Part shown: positions 47,816 through 59,310 of the stretch, in pieces
Layout of the letters: each line of letters begins with the position of its first letter
How positions within the stretch are numbered: position 1 is the first letter of the stretch
Assembly: GCA_009617715.1 (NCBI GenBank)
Contig: VTFK01000148.1
Span: 248,001-312,000, forward strand
DNA: 64,000 bases
Reading direction: 5' to 3'
From: Plectrocnemia conspersa
Taxonomy: Eukaryota; Arthropoda; Insecta; Trichoptera; Polycentropodidae
Notes under the pieces: model-generated
The model's input: only the letters and a program-made list of their open reading frames with translations
What the model was told of the DNA's origin: nothing
Databases searched by the model: none
Translations under genes and position numbers: made by a program

Positions 47816-48557
47816 AATCATCTGCCTAGCAACTAGCAAGCAGCTCCAGACATTGCCGATCAAGACCATCCGACTTCAGCCAGTACGATTTCTTTTGCGA
47901 GCAAACACCTACGAGTGTCTTTGCAGGCAAATACCAGTCTACATCAACCGTCGCCGATCAACGCAAACTTGAAAAACGTGGCGCCATCACCAGTCTACGC
48001 CATTCGTCGCCAGTCTACTCCAGTTGTCGCAATCCTACGACAATCAACGCCAACCTACATCAGCCATTGTCAGTCTACGTGGGTCGTCGCCAGTCTACTG
48101 CAGTTGTCGCAATCCTACGGCAATAAACCTCAACCTATATCAGCCGTTGCCAGTCTATACTAGCTGTCGCTAGTCTACATAAGCCGTCGCCTACGTCAGC
48201 CGTAGACAACTTACGCCAGACGTCACCTGTCTACGCAGGTCGTTGCAGTCTACGCCAGTTATCGCAATCCTACGGCAATCAACGCCAACCTACATCAGCC
48301 ATTGCCAGACTAGGTTATCTGTCGCTAGTCTACACCAGCCGTCGCCGGTCAACTCCAACCTACGTCGCGTCCACGCCGTCACGTCAACCGTTGACCAGTT
48401 GTCGCCAGCTTACGCCAACCTACGTCAGCCGTCGCCAGCCTACGCCAGACGTTACTAGCCAACACAAGCCTACACCAATCATTGCCAGCCGTCACCAGTC
48501 TACGTAAATAAACGTTAGCAACCAGTACATCAACAACTATATCCAATAATTGGAACC
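47812..48557 (+). promoter_or_regulatory. Long repeat-built 5' leader without any ATG
   Basis: From the TATA box to the start codon at 48558 (about 770 bases) I find no ATG in any frame. Most of it (47915-48505) is degenerate tandem repeats of about 20 bases with words such as gtctacgccag, cagccgtcgc and gccaacctac. Open frames without ATG at 47915-48163 and 48243-48458 are in different frames and are best seen as by-products of the repeat. Confidence 0.7.
47915..48505 (+). repeat. Degenerate short tandem repeat with higher-order structure
   Basis: Units of about 20 bases rich in CAGTCTACG and GTCGCCAG repeat throughout. A longer block containing caacgccaacctacatcagc recurs at about 48044 and 48270, a spacing near 226 bases, indicating a higher-order duplication. 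GC content is much higher than the flanks. Confidence 0.8.
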
Positions 48558-50937
48558 ATGGGTCTAAATTTGAAGATGTTGATATTTACCTTGCTGGTAC
48601 TCACATGGAGTGCAAATATGCTTACTGCTGACTTACTTGCCTCTAATGAGAAAGACGTACCACAAAGTAATAAATATGACTTGGGCAAACAAGAAAATGC
48701 CTACGAATCTGACCATACTATCAAAGGTATGTATACTAATGAAGCATTTAATATTAAGCAATATGCCACATAATGAAAAACTCTTAGATATATTTTTTTA
48801 TTATAAAAAATGATAATTTTTTGCCATTATAGTGATGTTTTGTGCAATAACATAGGAAAAATAATAACAATTTTCAAATTAAAAAAAGAAACTGATGTTA
48901 AGCCTTTACATGAAAATCAAATTCCATGAGCTAGTAATCTAAAAATATTTTTTTTTCTTTACAGACTTAGCAATAAAGGAAATTCGACTTCAACTTGATG
49001 AAGTAGAATCTTATTATAGTGCGCTCGTTGAATTGTTCGGCAAAAGTTTAAGCAAAAAGGTCGACATGCCGAAAGCAATGGAAATTGCTGAACCAGAGCA
49101 ACCCATGTGTGTGAGTGATAATGCCACCTCTATTACGGAAAGCAGTGACATAAAAATAGATGGACAAGATAAGATCACCCTCGATACAACTAATAATTTT
49201 GAGACGCCGATTCATCATAAAGATATAGAATCTGAATATATCGAAGTTCCAACAGAAGATATGAAATTTAATGAGAAGAACAAAATGGAAGTGAATAATA
49301 GTGGAGAATATTCTGACGAATCGAATCATTCCCCGGATGTGAGTGAAAGTGACGCCTCTCTGACGCCTATCGAAGACATGAAAACAGATAGTTCAAATGA
49401 TATAACCATCGTATCAGAGCCATTTACTGTGACACCGTTGAATAGGCAATATGATGATGTTGATTATAATTTTGGACCGATTCAAAATAAAGAATTACAA
49501 TCATCTGAATACAGCGAGCTTTCAGCAGAAGATATGGAATTTGAGGAACACAACTCTACTAGCGATATAACAAACACAATGGAAGTGAATAATAGTGATG
49601 AATATTCTGACAATGCTTTTACCAAAGAATTGAATCATTCCACGAATATGAGTGAATATGACGACTCTCTAACGTCTATCGAAGACATGAAAATAGATAG
49701 TTCAAATGATGTAACCATCGTATCAGAGCCATTTACTGTGACACCTATAAATAAGCAATATTATGATGATGATAATAATTTTGAGACTCCGATTCAACAT
49801 AAAGAAATACAAACTAAATACATCGAGCTTCCAGTGCCATATCTGAAATTTTACAAGCACAACTCTACAAGCGATACAATAAACATAACGGATGTTAATA
49901 ATCGTGAAGAATTTCCTTACAATTATTTCACTAAAGAATTTAATCATTCCACGAATATGGATGAAAGTGACGCCTCTCTAGACATAAAAAAAGATGGTTC
50001 AAATGATAAAACCATCGTATCAGAACCATTTACTGTGACACCGTTGAATAGACAACATCACGATGTTGATAATAAAGAAATACAATATGCATACAGCGAG
50101 CTTTCAACAGAAGATATGGAATTTGACGAGCACAATTCTACTAGCGATATAACAAACATAACGGAGATGAATAATAGCGAAGAATTTTCTGACAATATTT
50201 TTACTAAAGAATTGAATCATTCCACGAATATGAGTGAATGTGACGACTCTCTAACGTCTATCGAAGACATGAAAATAGATAGTTCAAATGATATAACCAT
50301 CGTATCAGAGCCATTTACTGTGACACCGTTGAATAGACAACATCACGATGTTGATAATAAAGAAATACAATATGCATACAGCGAGCTTTCAACACAAGAT
50401 ATGGAATTTGACGAGCACAACTCTACTAGCGATATAACAAACATAATGGAAGTGAATAATAATGAAGAATGTTCTAACGATACTCTTGCTGAAGAATTGG
50501 GTCTTTCCTCTCTAACGCCTAACGAAGATAGGAACATAGATAATTCATATGATAAAACCATCGAAACAGAGCCCTTCACTGCGTCACTAGTAAATATACA
50601 ATATTATTATGTTACTATTGAGACGCCTGATCAATCTAATAAAACACAATCGAAATCCAAGAACCTAACGGCGCAAGAAATTCAGGATTATATCATTTAT
50701 TCCACCGAATCATCTGTTATCAACGATATGGAATTTGACGAGCAAAACTCTACCAGCAATACAGCAAACATAATGGAAGTAAATAATAGTCAAAATATTT
50801 CTGACGATACTTTTACTAAAGAATTGAATCATTCCACTAATGAGAGTGAAAGTTACACACCTATGATGCCGACAAAGGACATGGAATCTGAGAGCGAAGA
50901 AAGGATGGACATCGTCGCCACGCCCTTCAACGAGTAG
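48558..50937 (+). CDS. Secreted acidic tandem-repeat protein, unrecognised
   Basis: Two exons, 48558-48726 and 48965-50937 (TAG), join in phase (AAAG/gtatgt ... ttacag/AC) into 713 residues. The ATG sits in a good context (aaccATGG) and is the first ATG after the TATA box. Residues 1-24 are a signal peptide (LKMLIFTLLVLTWSANMLTA, then DLLAS). A short helical-looking stretch follows (DLAIKEIRLQLDEVESYYSA). The rest is about six degenerate repeats of 90-110 residues, each with MEVNN, a FTKELNHSTN block, SLTSIEDMKIDSSND, IVSEPFTVTP, then EDMEFDEHNSTSDI. It is rich in Asp, Glu, Asn, Ser and Thr with few Cys, and has many N-glycosylation sites (NHST, NSTS). SxE sites could be phosphorylated. I know no family like it. 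A structural, salivary, silk or reproductive secretion is possible but unproven. Confidence 0.88.
49285..50900 (+). repeat. Six tandem coding repeats of 273-330 bases
   Basis: Repeat starts, taken at the MEVNN-like motif, lie at about 49285, 49579, 49888, 50161, 50446 and 50776. Most spacings are multiples of three near 285-310. The stretch from about 50010 to 50150 is nearly identical in DNA to that from about 50295 to 50440, so these units were copied or converted recently. Confidence 0.85.
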
Positions 50938-51123
50938 CCGTTGCATAGACAATATTATTATAGCAATACTCTTATACAACACCCGCCCTCTTTGAAGAAT
51001 CGAGTGAAAGCCAAGATGATGAACCATATTACGTATTAAACGTAAATTAAAATATTTTGCCTAACAATTTGCGTTTTCATATATGTTTATTAAATTATAA
51101 TCGAAAATCTTTGTATTTGTAAC

Positions 51124-51176
51124 AATAAATTGTAATGTAAGTAATGGATTGTAATACGATTGAAAAGTCAAATAAA
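51124..51176 (+). terminator. Polyadenylation signals of the acidic repeat-protein gene
   Basis: AATAAA occurs at 51124-51129 and 51171-51176, about 190 and 235 bases after the stop at 50937. The second is followed by AT-rich DNA and is a likely end of the transcript. Confidence 0.6.
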
Positions 51177-51289
51177 GTATAATATTTAATTTAAAGAAGA
51201 TTTTCTTTCATTTAATAGTAACCTATTTAGAATTGTAATGAAACTAATAATGTATCCTTCAATAAACTGCATTATTAGATACATATACA

Positions 51290-51730
51290 CATTATAATGC
51301 GAAACACACAATGGGGCTCAAAAACGACAACATTGAAAGCTATTGAAACTTACAACTTTATTTATTTTTCTACTGAGCAACTGACTGATCCACTGGAAGA
51401 AGAAAAAGTCCGGACCTTATCGACTTCTGCGTTAATAAGGAATCTCAGTAAAGTATCTCAAAGCAAAATCTTCATTAGATAAAAAGAACTTCATAAACAA
51501 TGGCAGATAACAAGAGCTCTAGGAAACAAACAAAAACTAAATCGAGCTATTAAACAAATCAAAAAAACTCTTATTAACAAATTCTTCCATACAAAAATAA
51601 TTAAAAATTTATTTGTGAAGGAAACAACAGGCAACTCTCTCTAGAAAGCGACTAGAAAAACAGGCCAAGAAAGCACTCCGTTCCATCAATAATGAACTAA
51701 TCAGACTGAAGAAAAATATATCAGAGATCA
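51290..51730 (+). pseudogene. Jockey-like non-LTR element fragment
   Basis: Frames read NTQWGSKTTTLKAIETYNFI near 51305, recalling the end of the endonuclease domain of Jockey-type LINEs, and KELHKQWQITRAL followed by NKQKLNRAIKQIKKTLI near 51484, recalling the linker before the reverse transcriptase. A stop at 51480 and frameshifts break it. The reverse transcriptase itself is missing. Confidence 0.5.
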
Positions 51731-51739
51731 AGGACCCGT

Positions 51740-54355
51740 GAAGGTGAGTGCCTTTTTTGCTTATTAATGTTTGGAAACTGAACTTTTAAATGATTGTGTT
51801 TAAACAATAGTTTTTATTAAGTTAAGCATATATTTGCAGCTCACAGAAAAATTCTGTACCTGTGTATTTTATATCACATTTTTTTTATTTTACACTAAAG
51901 CTTCTTTAGCATTTTAACTAATGTATGATATAATATAAATACAAATATATGCCTTTAGTGTCAATGCTAAGTTTTTATGCACGTTCTATTATTGATAGAG
52001 ATGCATATTTTAATAATCAGATCATAGTGAAAGTCTATTACTTCCAAAAATATTATTTATTCAAAATTGTAATTATACTCTTTTGTTTTTTTCATTTAAT
52101 TAAGTCACACTTTTTATATTGAGGTATTTAATATAGCAAGTATTATAATCCGATAGTGTAGCTTTAGTTTTCTAAATATTTTCTATTGTGGATTCTGCTG
52201 GTATGTTGTAATTCAATCCATTTTACAGAAATCTGAATCTATTGAACTAAAAATTTAAATACCCATTTTTGTAATATGTATTATATTTACATTTTAATGT
52301 CGTAAATATTAAACATGAATTTGCTAGTTTACAAATCATTTATTACTAATTGAAAATTTTATGTAAAATACAATTCGATATTTCGCAAAAATCTCGAAAT
52401 ATAGAGCAAACAGTGCATTGCAATATTTTAATGAGTAATGTATGTTTGTTTGCGATTGCATAAACTGTTTTTAAAAATTAATGAAGGTCAGTATGGCACT
52501 TTGTTTCATATACATCTGAGCTCAGTATGGGTCTAGCTGCCTAGGTGAAGGTATTATACTTGGGGTTTATTATAGAGGTTTCGTTCCGAAACTTTGGTGG
52601 GGGCCGAAGGCGTACCCGATTGTTGAATACGCCTTTGTCGACTTTGCCAATCGGAGGGTGCGTAGGCGTGGTCACACTCACGCTCTTCTATGACCTGCGG
52701 GTGTCCATTGCTCGTGACCGAAAAGTCAGTTCAGGAAGTCGGCCTGTGGAAGTTTTCCCGATCACTCATATACGTCGGATCCAAAAAAAGTGAGTAATTT
52801 TGCAATACTTGATCTCAATTGAACCGATTTTAAGGGTAGATAAATATCGTCTATGATCCCTAAGCATTTATGTAGATTTTAATAAAAATAAATATCGTAT
52901 ATTCCAAAACACCAATACAGTTTATTCAATAATTAACAGGAAACTCAAAACCACTCTTAGCTATTTTATGGAATATATATTTCAGTTTTTGAGGGATTGT
53001 TCTGATTTTATAATTATACTACAAATCTTTTCGGAATATTTAGGGACCCGTGAAAACACATAAAAAATAGGTAATAAATTATATATATATATTTTTATTT
53101 TCACAAACATTTTAGCCTTATTATTTAATGTTCATACATTGAGAATGTATTGTCTTAGTTATATTCAATTTCCAATAAAAGCTATAATTAAAAGTTTTAT
53201 ATTTTAATTAATTCGTACCAAAATTTACAGATATAGTTTAATTTTTATGCTTTGTGTTTGTCATAAATATTTTTTTTATATATTGTATCACAAGTGCTTT
53301 TTAAATAATATAGGTTGCATGCTGGAGATCATATCAAAAGCACAAACTGATAGATATGTGCCTATTGCTCATTGAAAAAATACTGATTGATTAACATGTT
53401 GAGTAATGCATTTTCTCAAACTGTATTTTCATATAAGCGTGGAATATTCATATGTATAAATTTATTAATTTATTTATTGAAAGTAAAAAGTGTAGTGGCA
53501 ATTATTATTTTTTTTTATTTTACACAAATTTTATTTCGTGTATTTATCTGTGTGAATCAAATTGAAAATTTTCTAAATATAATAATTCCATTCTTTGTTT
53601 TTGACTAGTTTGATTGGTCCTTGTTTATTTAATTAAGATTTATCTGATTTTGATATTAAAATTAGAGTCATGGATTCTTAAATTTTTAATTTTATTGCAA
53701 TACCTTTTTTAGATCAAATGTATTACACTATTTTTTTCACGTTTATTTGTCTAAGAAACATACTATGAGTTGTAGTGAGTCATACAAAAATTTGTTGAAT
53801 CTACAAATACTAACCCATATTTTTACCATAACTATTGCATAATAACATTTATTTAGTTTTAATATTAAATCAGCAATAACTGAAATTCAAAGTTATATAA
53901 GCATTTAGTCCATGAGTTTAGAAATATACACATTTAATAAAATTCTGAATTTAAATTGAGAGCAAGCAATGATTAAATATCCACAATGAATACTAATTAG
54001 CGAATATAAATCAGTCATCGTGGTAAAAGGTACAAAATTAAACGATAATCGTGCGGCTTATACATTTTTTTAATGAAATGTATAGTAACGTCAATATCTC
54101 CTGTTTTCTACACAAACCATTTTTTTATTTTTTTTTCAAGACATTTTCTAGTTTTCTAGTTTTATTATATTATATAATATGGTACATAGCATATGTTATT
54201 TTCATTCAAAAGTGCAGCTAGCTAATTTAAAAATATTGTTATTCCTATGCAACCTCAATTTAATCTTTATATAACATATAAAATATCACACATTATCAAC
54301 ACATTAAATAATGATGTGTAATATGTCATATCAAAGCGGATTTATTAATTGCATA
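51740..54355. other. Mostly AT-rich intergenic DNA with one GC-rich block
   Basis: The block at 52545-52790 is strikingly GC-rich for this window and holds an 82-codon frame (KVLYLGFIIEV...) with no recognised domain. It may be part of an inserted element or an exon. The rest shows nothing. Confidence 0.35.
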
Positions 54356-54359
54356 CCCA

Positions 54360-55060
54360 AGTCCTTCCTCTTCTAGTGAAATCTTGTTGATTAGTTCCAA
54401 GTATACATATCTTTTCCGGTTCTATTCTGCAAGAAACACTTATTGGCTATCGATATGAAAAAGCTTCATACCTCATATCATCTGATCGAGATACTCCATC
54501 CTTCTCCGTTTGATGGTTGAAAGAAGTTCTCATTCACATCCAATCATGAACATAATTTCCTCATCTTAATCTATGAAACATTTAAGTAACGACGTAACGT
54601 CTCAGACTTTGAGGTTTCGGGTTCGAGCCCCGGCAGTGGCACTTGTATTTTTATTTATATAAAATGCGCTTTATTAAAAAATCGGCCCTATCTGCAGTGA
54701 CATCTATTGATTATACATTGTATAGCATATAATAATTTATTATTAATAATATATTGTAGATATCACTGATTCGCAGACTTAATACTCACATAGGTATCCA
54801 TTATCCCTGATTGACTTACTCAGTTGGTACAGATTTTCCCGTTGTAATGCATTGGGCTTACGCCTGTCTTGTAACAACGGAAGATTTAATAAAAATTAAT
54901 TTAGCATACGCCTATAAATTTATATCCCAAATGCTTCCAATCAATTGTATTAAAGTCCATGTCACGCATCCGTACAATAGCACTTGATAAATTTAATTCT
55001 GATTTGAAGATGCAAATGCTTGTTTGTGGACCAGCTTTAAATTTTAAAAAGCTACTTTAA
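54360..55060 (-). mobile_element. LINE fragment interrupted by a SINE
   Basis: The left part (54360-54583) and right part (54901-55060) match, on the minus strand, the LINE family seen at 13.0-13.2 kb: cgagatactccatc on the left and tttagcatacgcctataaat on the right. In the 13-kb copy these landmarks are joined without the SINE. The protein frames are broken. Confidence 0.6.
54584..54900 (+). mobile_element. tRNA-derived SINE inserted in a LINE
   Basis: The head carries a good B box (gggttcgagcccc at 54620-54632) after gtaacgacgtaacgtctcag. The body shares cagtgacatctattgattat with the 43-kb copy. The 3' end is taacaacggaagatttaata. Possible short target duplication attta at both edges. Orientation is opposite to the 43-kb copy. 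Confidence 0.8.
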
Positions 55061-56398
55061 GCAATTTGTTTAGTACTAATTATTATTGTAAATCTTAAAC
55101 ATTAAGCGTTTTTTAATAAATCAGTGAGTCCTTCCGGCGATATGAATATATATTGGCAATCTATATTCGTTAGGTTAAAAACTCAATGAATATCGACTAC
55201 ATAATACCTTTAAGCTCACTTAATTTTACAAAATAGTAAAAAAGGAACATGATTCATACATATTTACAAAATTCAATACTAGATTGATGGGGAGTTTTTC
55301 TCGTAATTATAAAAGAAAAAAACGACAACCACCATTATGTTTCACGATTGATTTGCCACTCAAACACTGTAATTTACGAAAAGCAATATTATATAAAACA
55401 TGAAAACTCTGTGACTTTATTTTTGCTCATTTATCATTTTTTTAAATGTCAAACCCAGCAATTTGGATTCAGCGAAAATGTTTAAATTTAAAAAAATCCA
55501 CTTTTACATACATTCTTTATGATATGTTAAAGCTTTAATTTTTTAAAAGAAGTGTATCATAATAGGTACATATATATGTGTAGTACGTATGTATAAAGTT
55601 GTCATTTATTAATTAATTCTAATTAAACATACATTCTGGTATCATAAAAGCTTTTTTTGAGTTCGCAGAGCGATTAAAGAAATTGCTGATTCAGTATTAT
55701 TCTGGATAGTTGCTGTTGAATATCAGGATATGAATCCAAAAACTTGTGTTTAAGCAGGGCCAGTCTAGATTGTACACGAGGGCAATAAAAACCCAAAATT
55801 AAGACACAGATAGTTTAGTAACAGATGTTTATAAATAAATCCTAAATAATTGTGTTCAGTATAAAAATTAATTTAGCTAAATTTGCAGTGTTTTTCAAAC
55901 ATTACACCAAGATCTTTAGTAAAGGAAGAACTGTCTATCCGCCGATATGGTAGAAGTATTCCGTCAGTATCGAGGACCTTTAGAAAACTCGAAAATATAT
56001 TTTTTTGTGATTGACTTTATCTTATACTATGTATATAACGTCCACTTTTTTTATTTCTTTTTCTGGTGTAGCCTTTTCTAATGTAAAAATTTATTCTTTG
56101 CTTGTCTTCAAATGTATATTTTTTGCCAAAGAATATATGTATAATTTTCATATACATATGTTAATGTAATTTCTGGCTATGAAGTTTTAAATGCAATTAA
56201 AAAATCAATATCAGTTCTGTTATATTTTTATGCCACGTTTATTTTTTTAGTAAAATAACGCATGAACATAGTTATTCATAGCAGTATCAATTATTATCAA
56301 TTTTAAATGTATCCTCGCGTGTTTTTTTCGTCTTTTCAGTATTATTTCAATGAGCGCTTTCATTATACCTAAACATCGAAATTTGATACTCAACAGTG
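55061..56398. other. AT-rich intergenic DNA
   Basis: I see no gene or element here that I can support. Confidence 0.5.
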
Positions 56399-56400
56399 TA

Positions 56401-58147
56401 CACCCATACCTCGCTTTACGGCCTAGATACGTTCCACGAAACTTGGCCGCAAAGTGAAAAGCCGTATAACGAATAAATTATTCTAATACAAATTCATACA
56501 AATTCAATGGGATCGGTTCCAAATTTGTTAAATATGTAACATGGTTTATCATTTAAAATGCATTTTATCTTTTTATTTCATTTAAATCAAAAATACATAT
56601 ATAACAAGTACATACATTTGTACATAAAATAATAACAGACTCCAAAAACCAACAACAATTCATAAACAAAAATGAAACAACTTCATGTTACATAAAATAT
56701 GTGTATGTATACATACATCATTAATCTGAAGACGATGAAGAAATGGTAACCTGCAGATCACTGTCGTCATCATTTTTCGTTGGTAAGGATGGGCCTGGCT
56801 TAAAAAAATTGTCCAACGTTGTTTGTCTTGCCTTCTTGTCTATTTCGTCCTTTAGTGATTTATAACAGCTAATGGCTGAGTTAATTCCTCGAGAAACTTT
56901 AGCGCTACGTTCGACGTCATGATCGTTTTCAAGGAGGATGTTTATTCCTTGTTCGAAATAGGAAAAAGCTTTCGACAATTTTTTTGATGTTAGCTGTTTG
57001 GATACAACAGGCTCTGTCTCTTCATCAAATGCCGGTTCTGCTTACAACTGAATGAGTTCCTCGTATGAAAGGGCTTCCCTACCAGCTTCAAGTAGATCAA
57101 GGGCATCACGTTCGTTCAAACCTTCAAAGCCGAGATCATGTGCTAGATCCAAAATGTTTTGCCTAATTTCAGGAAGGCAATTAACTTCTGCATCAGTACT
57201 TTTTACACATTCTGGCCATATTTTTTTCCAAACATACTTCATTGTTGTTACTTTTAATTCCTTCCATGATTCACTGATGCTGTTAACAGCATCCTTGATG
57301 TTATAGTTTTTCCAAAATGTTTTAATTGAAGATTTACCATCGGTTTCCCTTATAAGTTGTCGGAAAGTTCGGCGTAGGTAATATGCCTTAAAAGTGGCTA
57401 TTGCACCCTGATCCATTGGTTGGATCAGAGCTGTTGTATTTTTCGGAAGGTACTCAATCGTGACATCTTCAGATAGTTCGGATAAATTAGTAGGATACCC
57501 TGGTGTATTATCCAAAATTAGCAAAGCCTTGTTGCTTAAGTTATTGTCTCGCAAATATTTTTTCACTTCTGTGCAAAAGTGATTTTTGAACCAATCCTCT
57601 AAAGTAGCTTTAGTCATCCAAGCTTTCTTGTTGGATTACCATATGACGGGTAATTGATTTTTATTTAGTCCTTTAAGAGGCCTTGGATTTTCGGACAAAT
57701 ATATTAAAAGTGGTTTTAGCTTAAAATCACCCGCGGCATTTGCACCAAGTAACAAAGTTAATCGTTCTTTAGACACCTTATAACCAGGCGCAGATTTTTC
57801 GGTTTTTGAAATGTACGTGCAATCAGGCACTCGCTTCCAATAAAGCTCTGTTTCGTCTACGTTAAGCACTTGTTCAGGTTTATGACCACCTCTTTCAATA
57901 ATTCCCTTTAAAATGTTGGGATATTCCTTAGATGCGGGCTCATCGGCGCTAGCTGCTTCACCTTTCATTATAAAATTATGCAAATTAAATCCATTTTTAA
58001 TTTTTTTTAAAAATCGACATCGAAAAAAAGTTTTTTTGCCGTTATAGCGAAACATTTTAGGCCGTAAATCGAAAACGTGCCTTAATTGAAGAGGGCCGTT
58101 ATACCGAAAGGCCGTATAAAGAGCGGCCGTATAGCGAGGTATGGGTG
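56401..58147 (-). mobile_element. Tigger-type (pogo/Tc1-mariner) DNA transposon with intact ends
   Basis: The left end cacccatacctcgctttacg and the reverse complement of the right end, cacccatacctcgctatacg, form inverted repeats of about 23 bases with one mismatch. The element is flanked by TA on both sides (56399-56400 and 58148-58149), the expected target duplication. The 1747-base length is shorter than full Tigger elements because the part coding for the N-terminal DNA-binding domain is missing. Confidence 0.9.
56721..58055 (-). pseudogene. Tigger transposase, N-terminally deleted and with two in-frame stops
   Basis: A single frame of 445 codons on the minus strand covers the DDE domain of the TIGD/Tigger family: LNVDETELYWKRVPDCTYIS with the first Asp, ERLTLLLGANAAGDFKLKPL, then LLILDNTPGY with the second Asp and PKNTTALIQPMDQGAIATFK. 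It ends in an acidic, Ser-rich tail. Only two stops (57636-57638 and 57042-57044) interrupt it and there is no frameshift, so death is recent. The CENP-B-type helix-turn-helix domain expected upstream is absent. Confidence 0.88.
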
Positions 58148-58149
58148 TA

Positions 58150-59090
58150 TGTACATATGTATATATAATATTTAGCTTAGGATTTATCTATATTTGTGTA
58201 TTACAAAATATTTTTCTGTATAAATAACGACCTTTTATTTATCTATTTAATAAAAGCTACATAAATAATGATGGTTAAAAAATAATAAAAATATTTTTTC
58301 TTCTCTACATATCTTCAAAGTAAAATACCAATAAAGTAAAATACCATATCGAATAAATTTACACTTGTTTCACACCACGTTGAACTTATATTATACTAAT
58401 CGACGCGTTTCTCCTTTGATTTATATTTAAATTCATAACGACAAAACCCCATTTCAAAAATCGTTTTAATTGTACCTATGTACTTATTGACATGACTCCT
58501 CCCATGCTACGCAACATATGTAAAAACATAACGGTGAAAGTTGGCACGCGGTGTTTAAGGGGTCATTTGTCGGGCGGTTCATGTATAGTCACAGAATCGG
58601 AGAGGTCGCCAAGGGGTGAACGCCACAACAACACCCTCAATATTTAATGGTCCGCGGGAACTGAACCACGTGGCTTATAATAAAGTCACCGTACATAACA
58701 GTCATTGATTACAACACATATATTATACTATCATCATTACATCTACAAGAGATCGGATTCATTAAAAAAAGTGATATTATAGGAAACTTATATTCTTATG
58801 CTTAAATCGATCATAGAGTATGTTGCAAATATATGTGGATTTTAATTTTTTTAAATATTTTTAGTAGTTTTGTGTAAAAAGACGGACGACATTTAATGTT
58901 AAAAAAATATTTTTGCAATCCAATAAAATCCAATTTTTTAGGCATTATATTTAATTTCTTTTAAAATTTAATAAGCTGGAAAAAAATAGCAAAATCATTT
59001 TCACAATTTTTACTGTATACTTTTATCACTGTATATTTTATTGAACAAAAATAGTATACCACACAACACATAGCAATGAATAAGCATTAT
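58150..59090. other. Intergenic DNA with a promoter-like block
   Basis: AT-rich flanks surround a GC-richer stretch at 58540-58700 (see the promoter entry). No coding exon could be supported after it. Confidence 0.4.
58660..58712 (+). promoter_or_regulatory. Candidate TATA-type promoter with E-box
   Basis: cacgtg at about 58667 is followed by ttataataaag and, about 28 bases on, by an initiator-like acagtcattg near 58698-58707. The block is GC-richer than its flanks. A gene to the right would be interrupted by the hAT insertion at 59.1 kb or lie beyond the window. Unproven. Confidence 0.35.
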
Positions 59091-59310
59091 CGAATAATCC
59101 AGTGATTCCCAAACTTTTTTGACCCACGACACAGTAAAAGAAATCAAGAATTTTCGCAACACACCTGTTTACACCAATGTATGAATTTCTAAGAAATGAC
59201 AAAAAAATTGAATCAGAAATCAAATTTATTTTTTAAAATAACTCTTATTATCAATATAAACTAATTTTTAAAACACAGAAAGATATTCTTTATCAATGAG
59301 TTGAATGTGC

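Noticed and set aside
47915..48458. Open frames in the leader repeat, possibly a Ser/Pro/Gln-rich protein
   Set aside because: They lack ATG, lie in different frames and stop within the repeat; an untranslated leader fits better.
47915..48505. CRISPR-like array
   Set aside because: Units are contiguous and degenerate with no unique spacers; the DNA is eukaryotic.
49048..51027. Minus-strand frames opposite the acidic repeat gene
   Set aside because: They follow from the repeat composition of the plus-strand exon and have no start context or domain.
54600..54640. Possible tRNA gene with a good B box
   Set aside because: No closed acceptor stem or cloverleaf; the same sequence continues into a SINE body shared with 43.4 kb.
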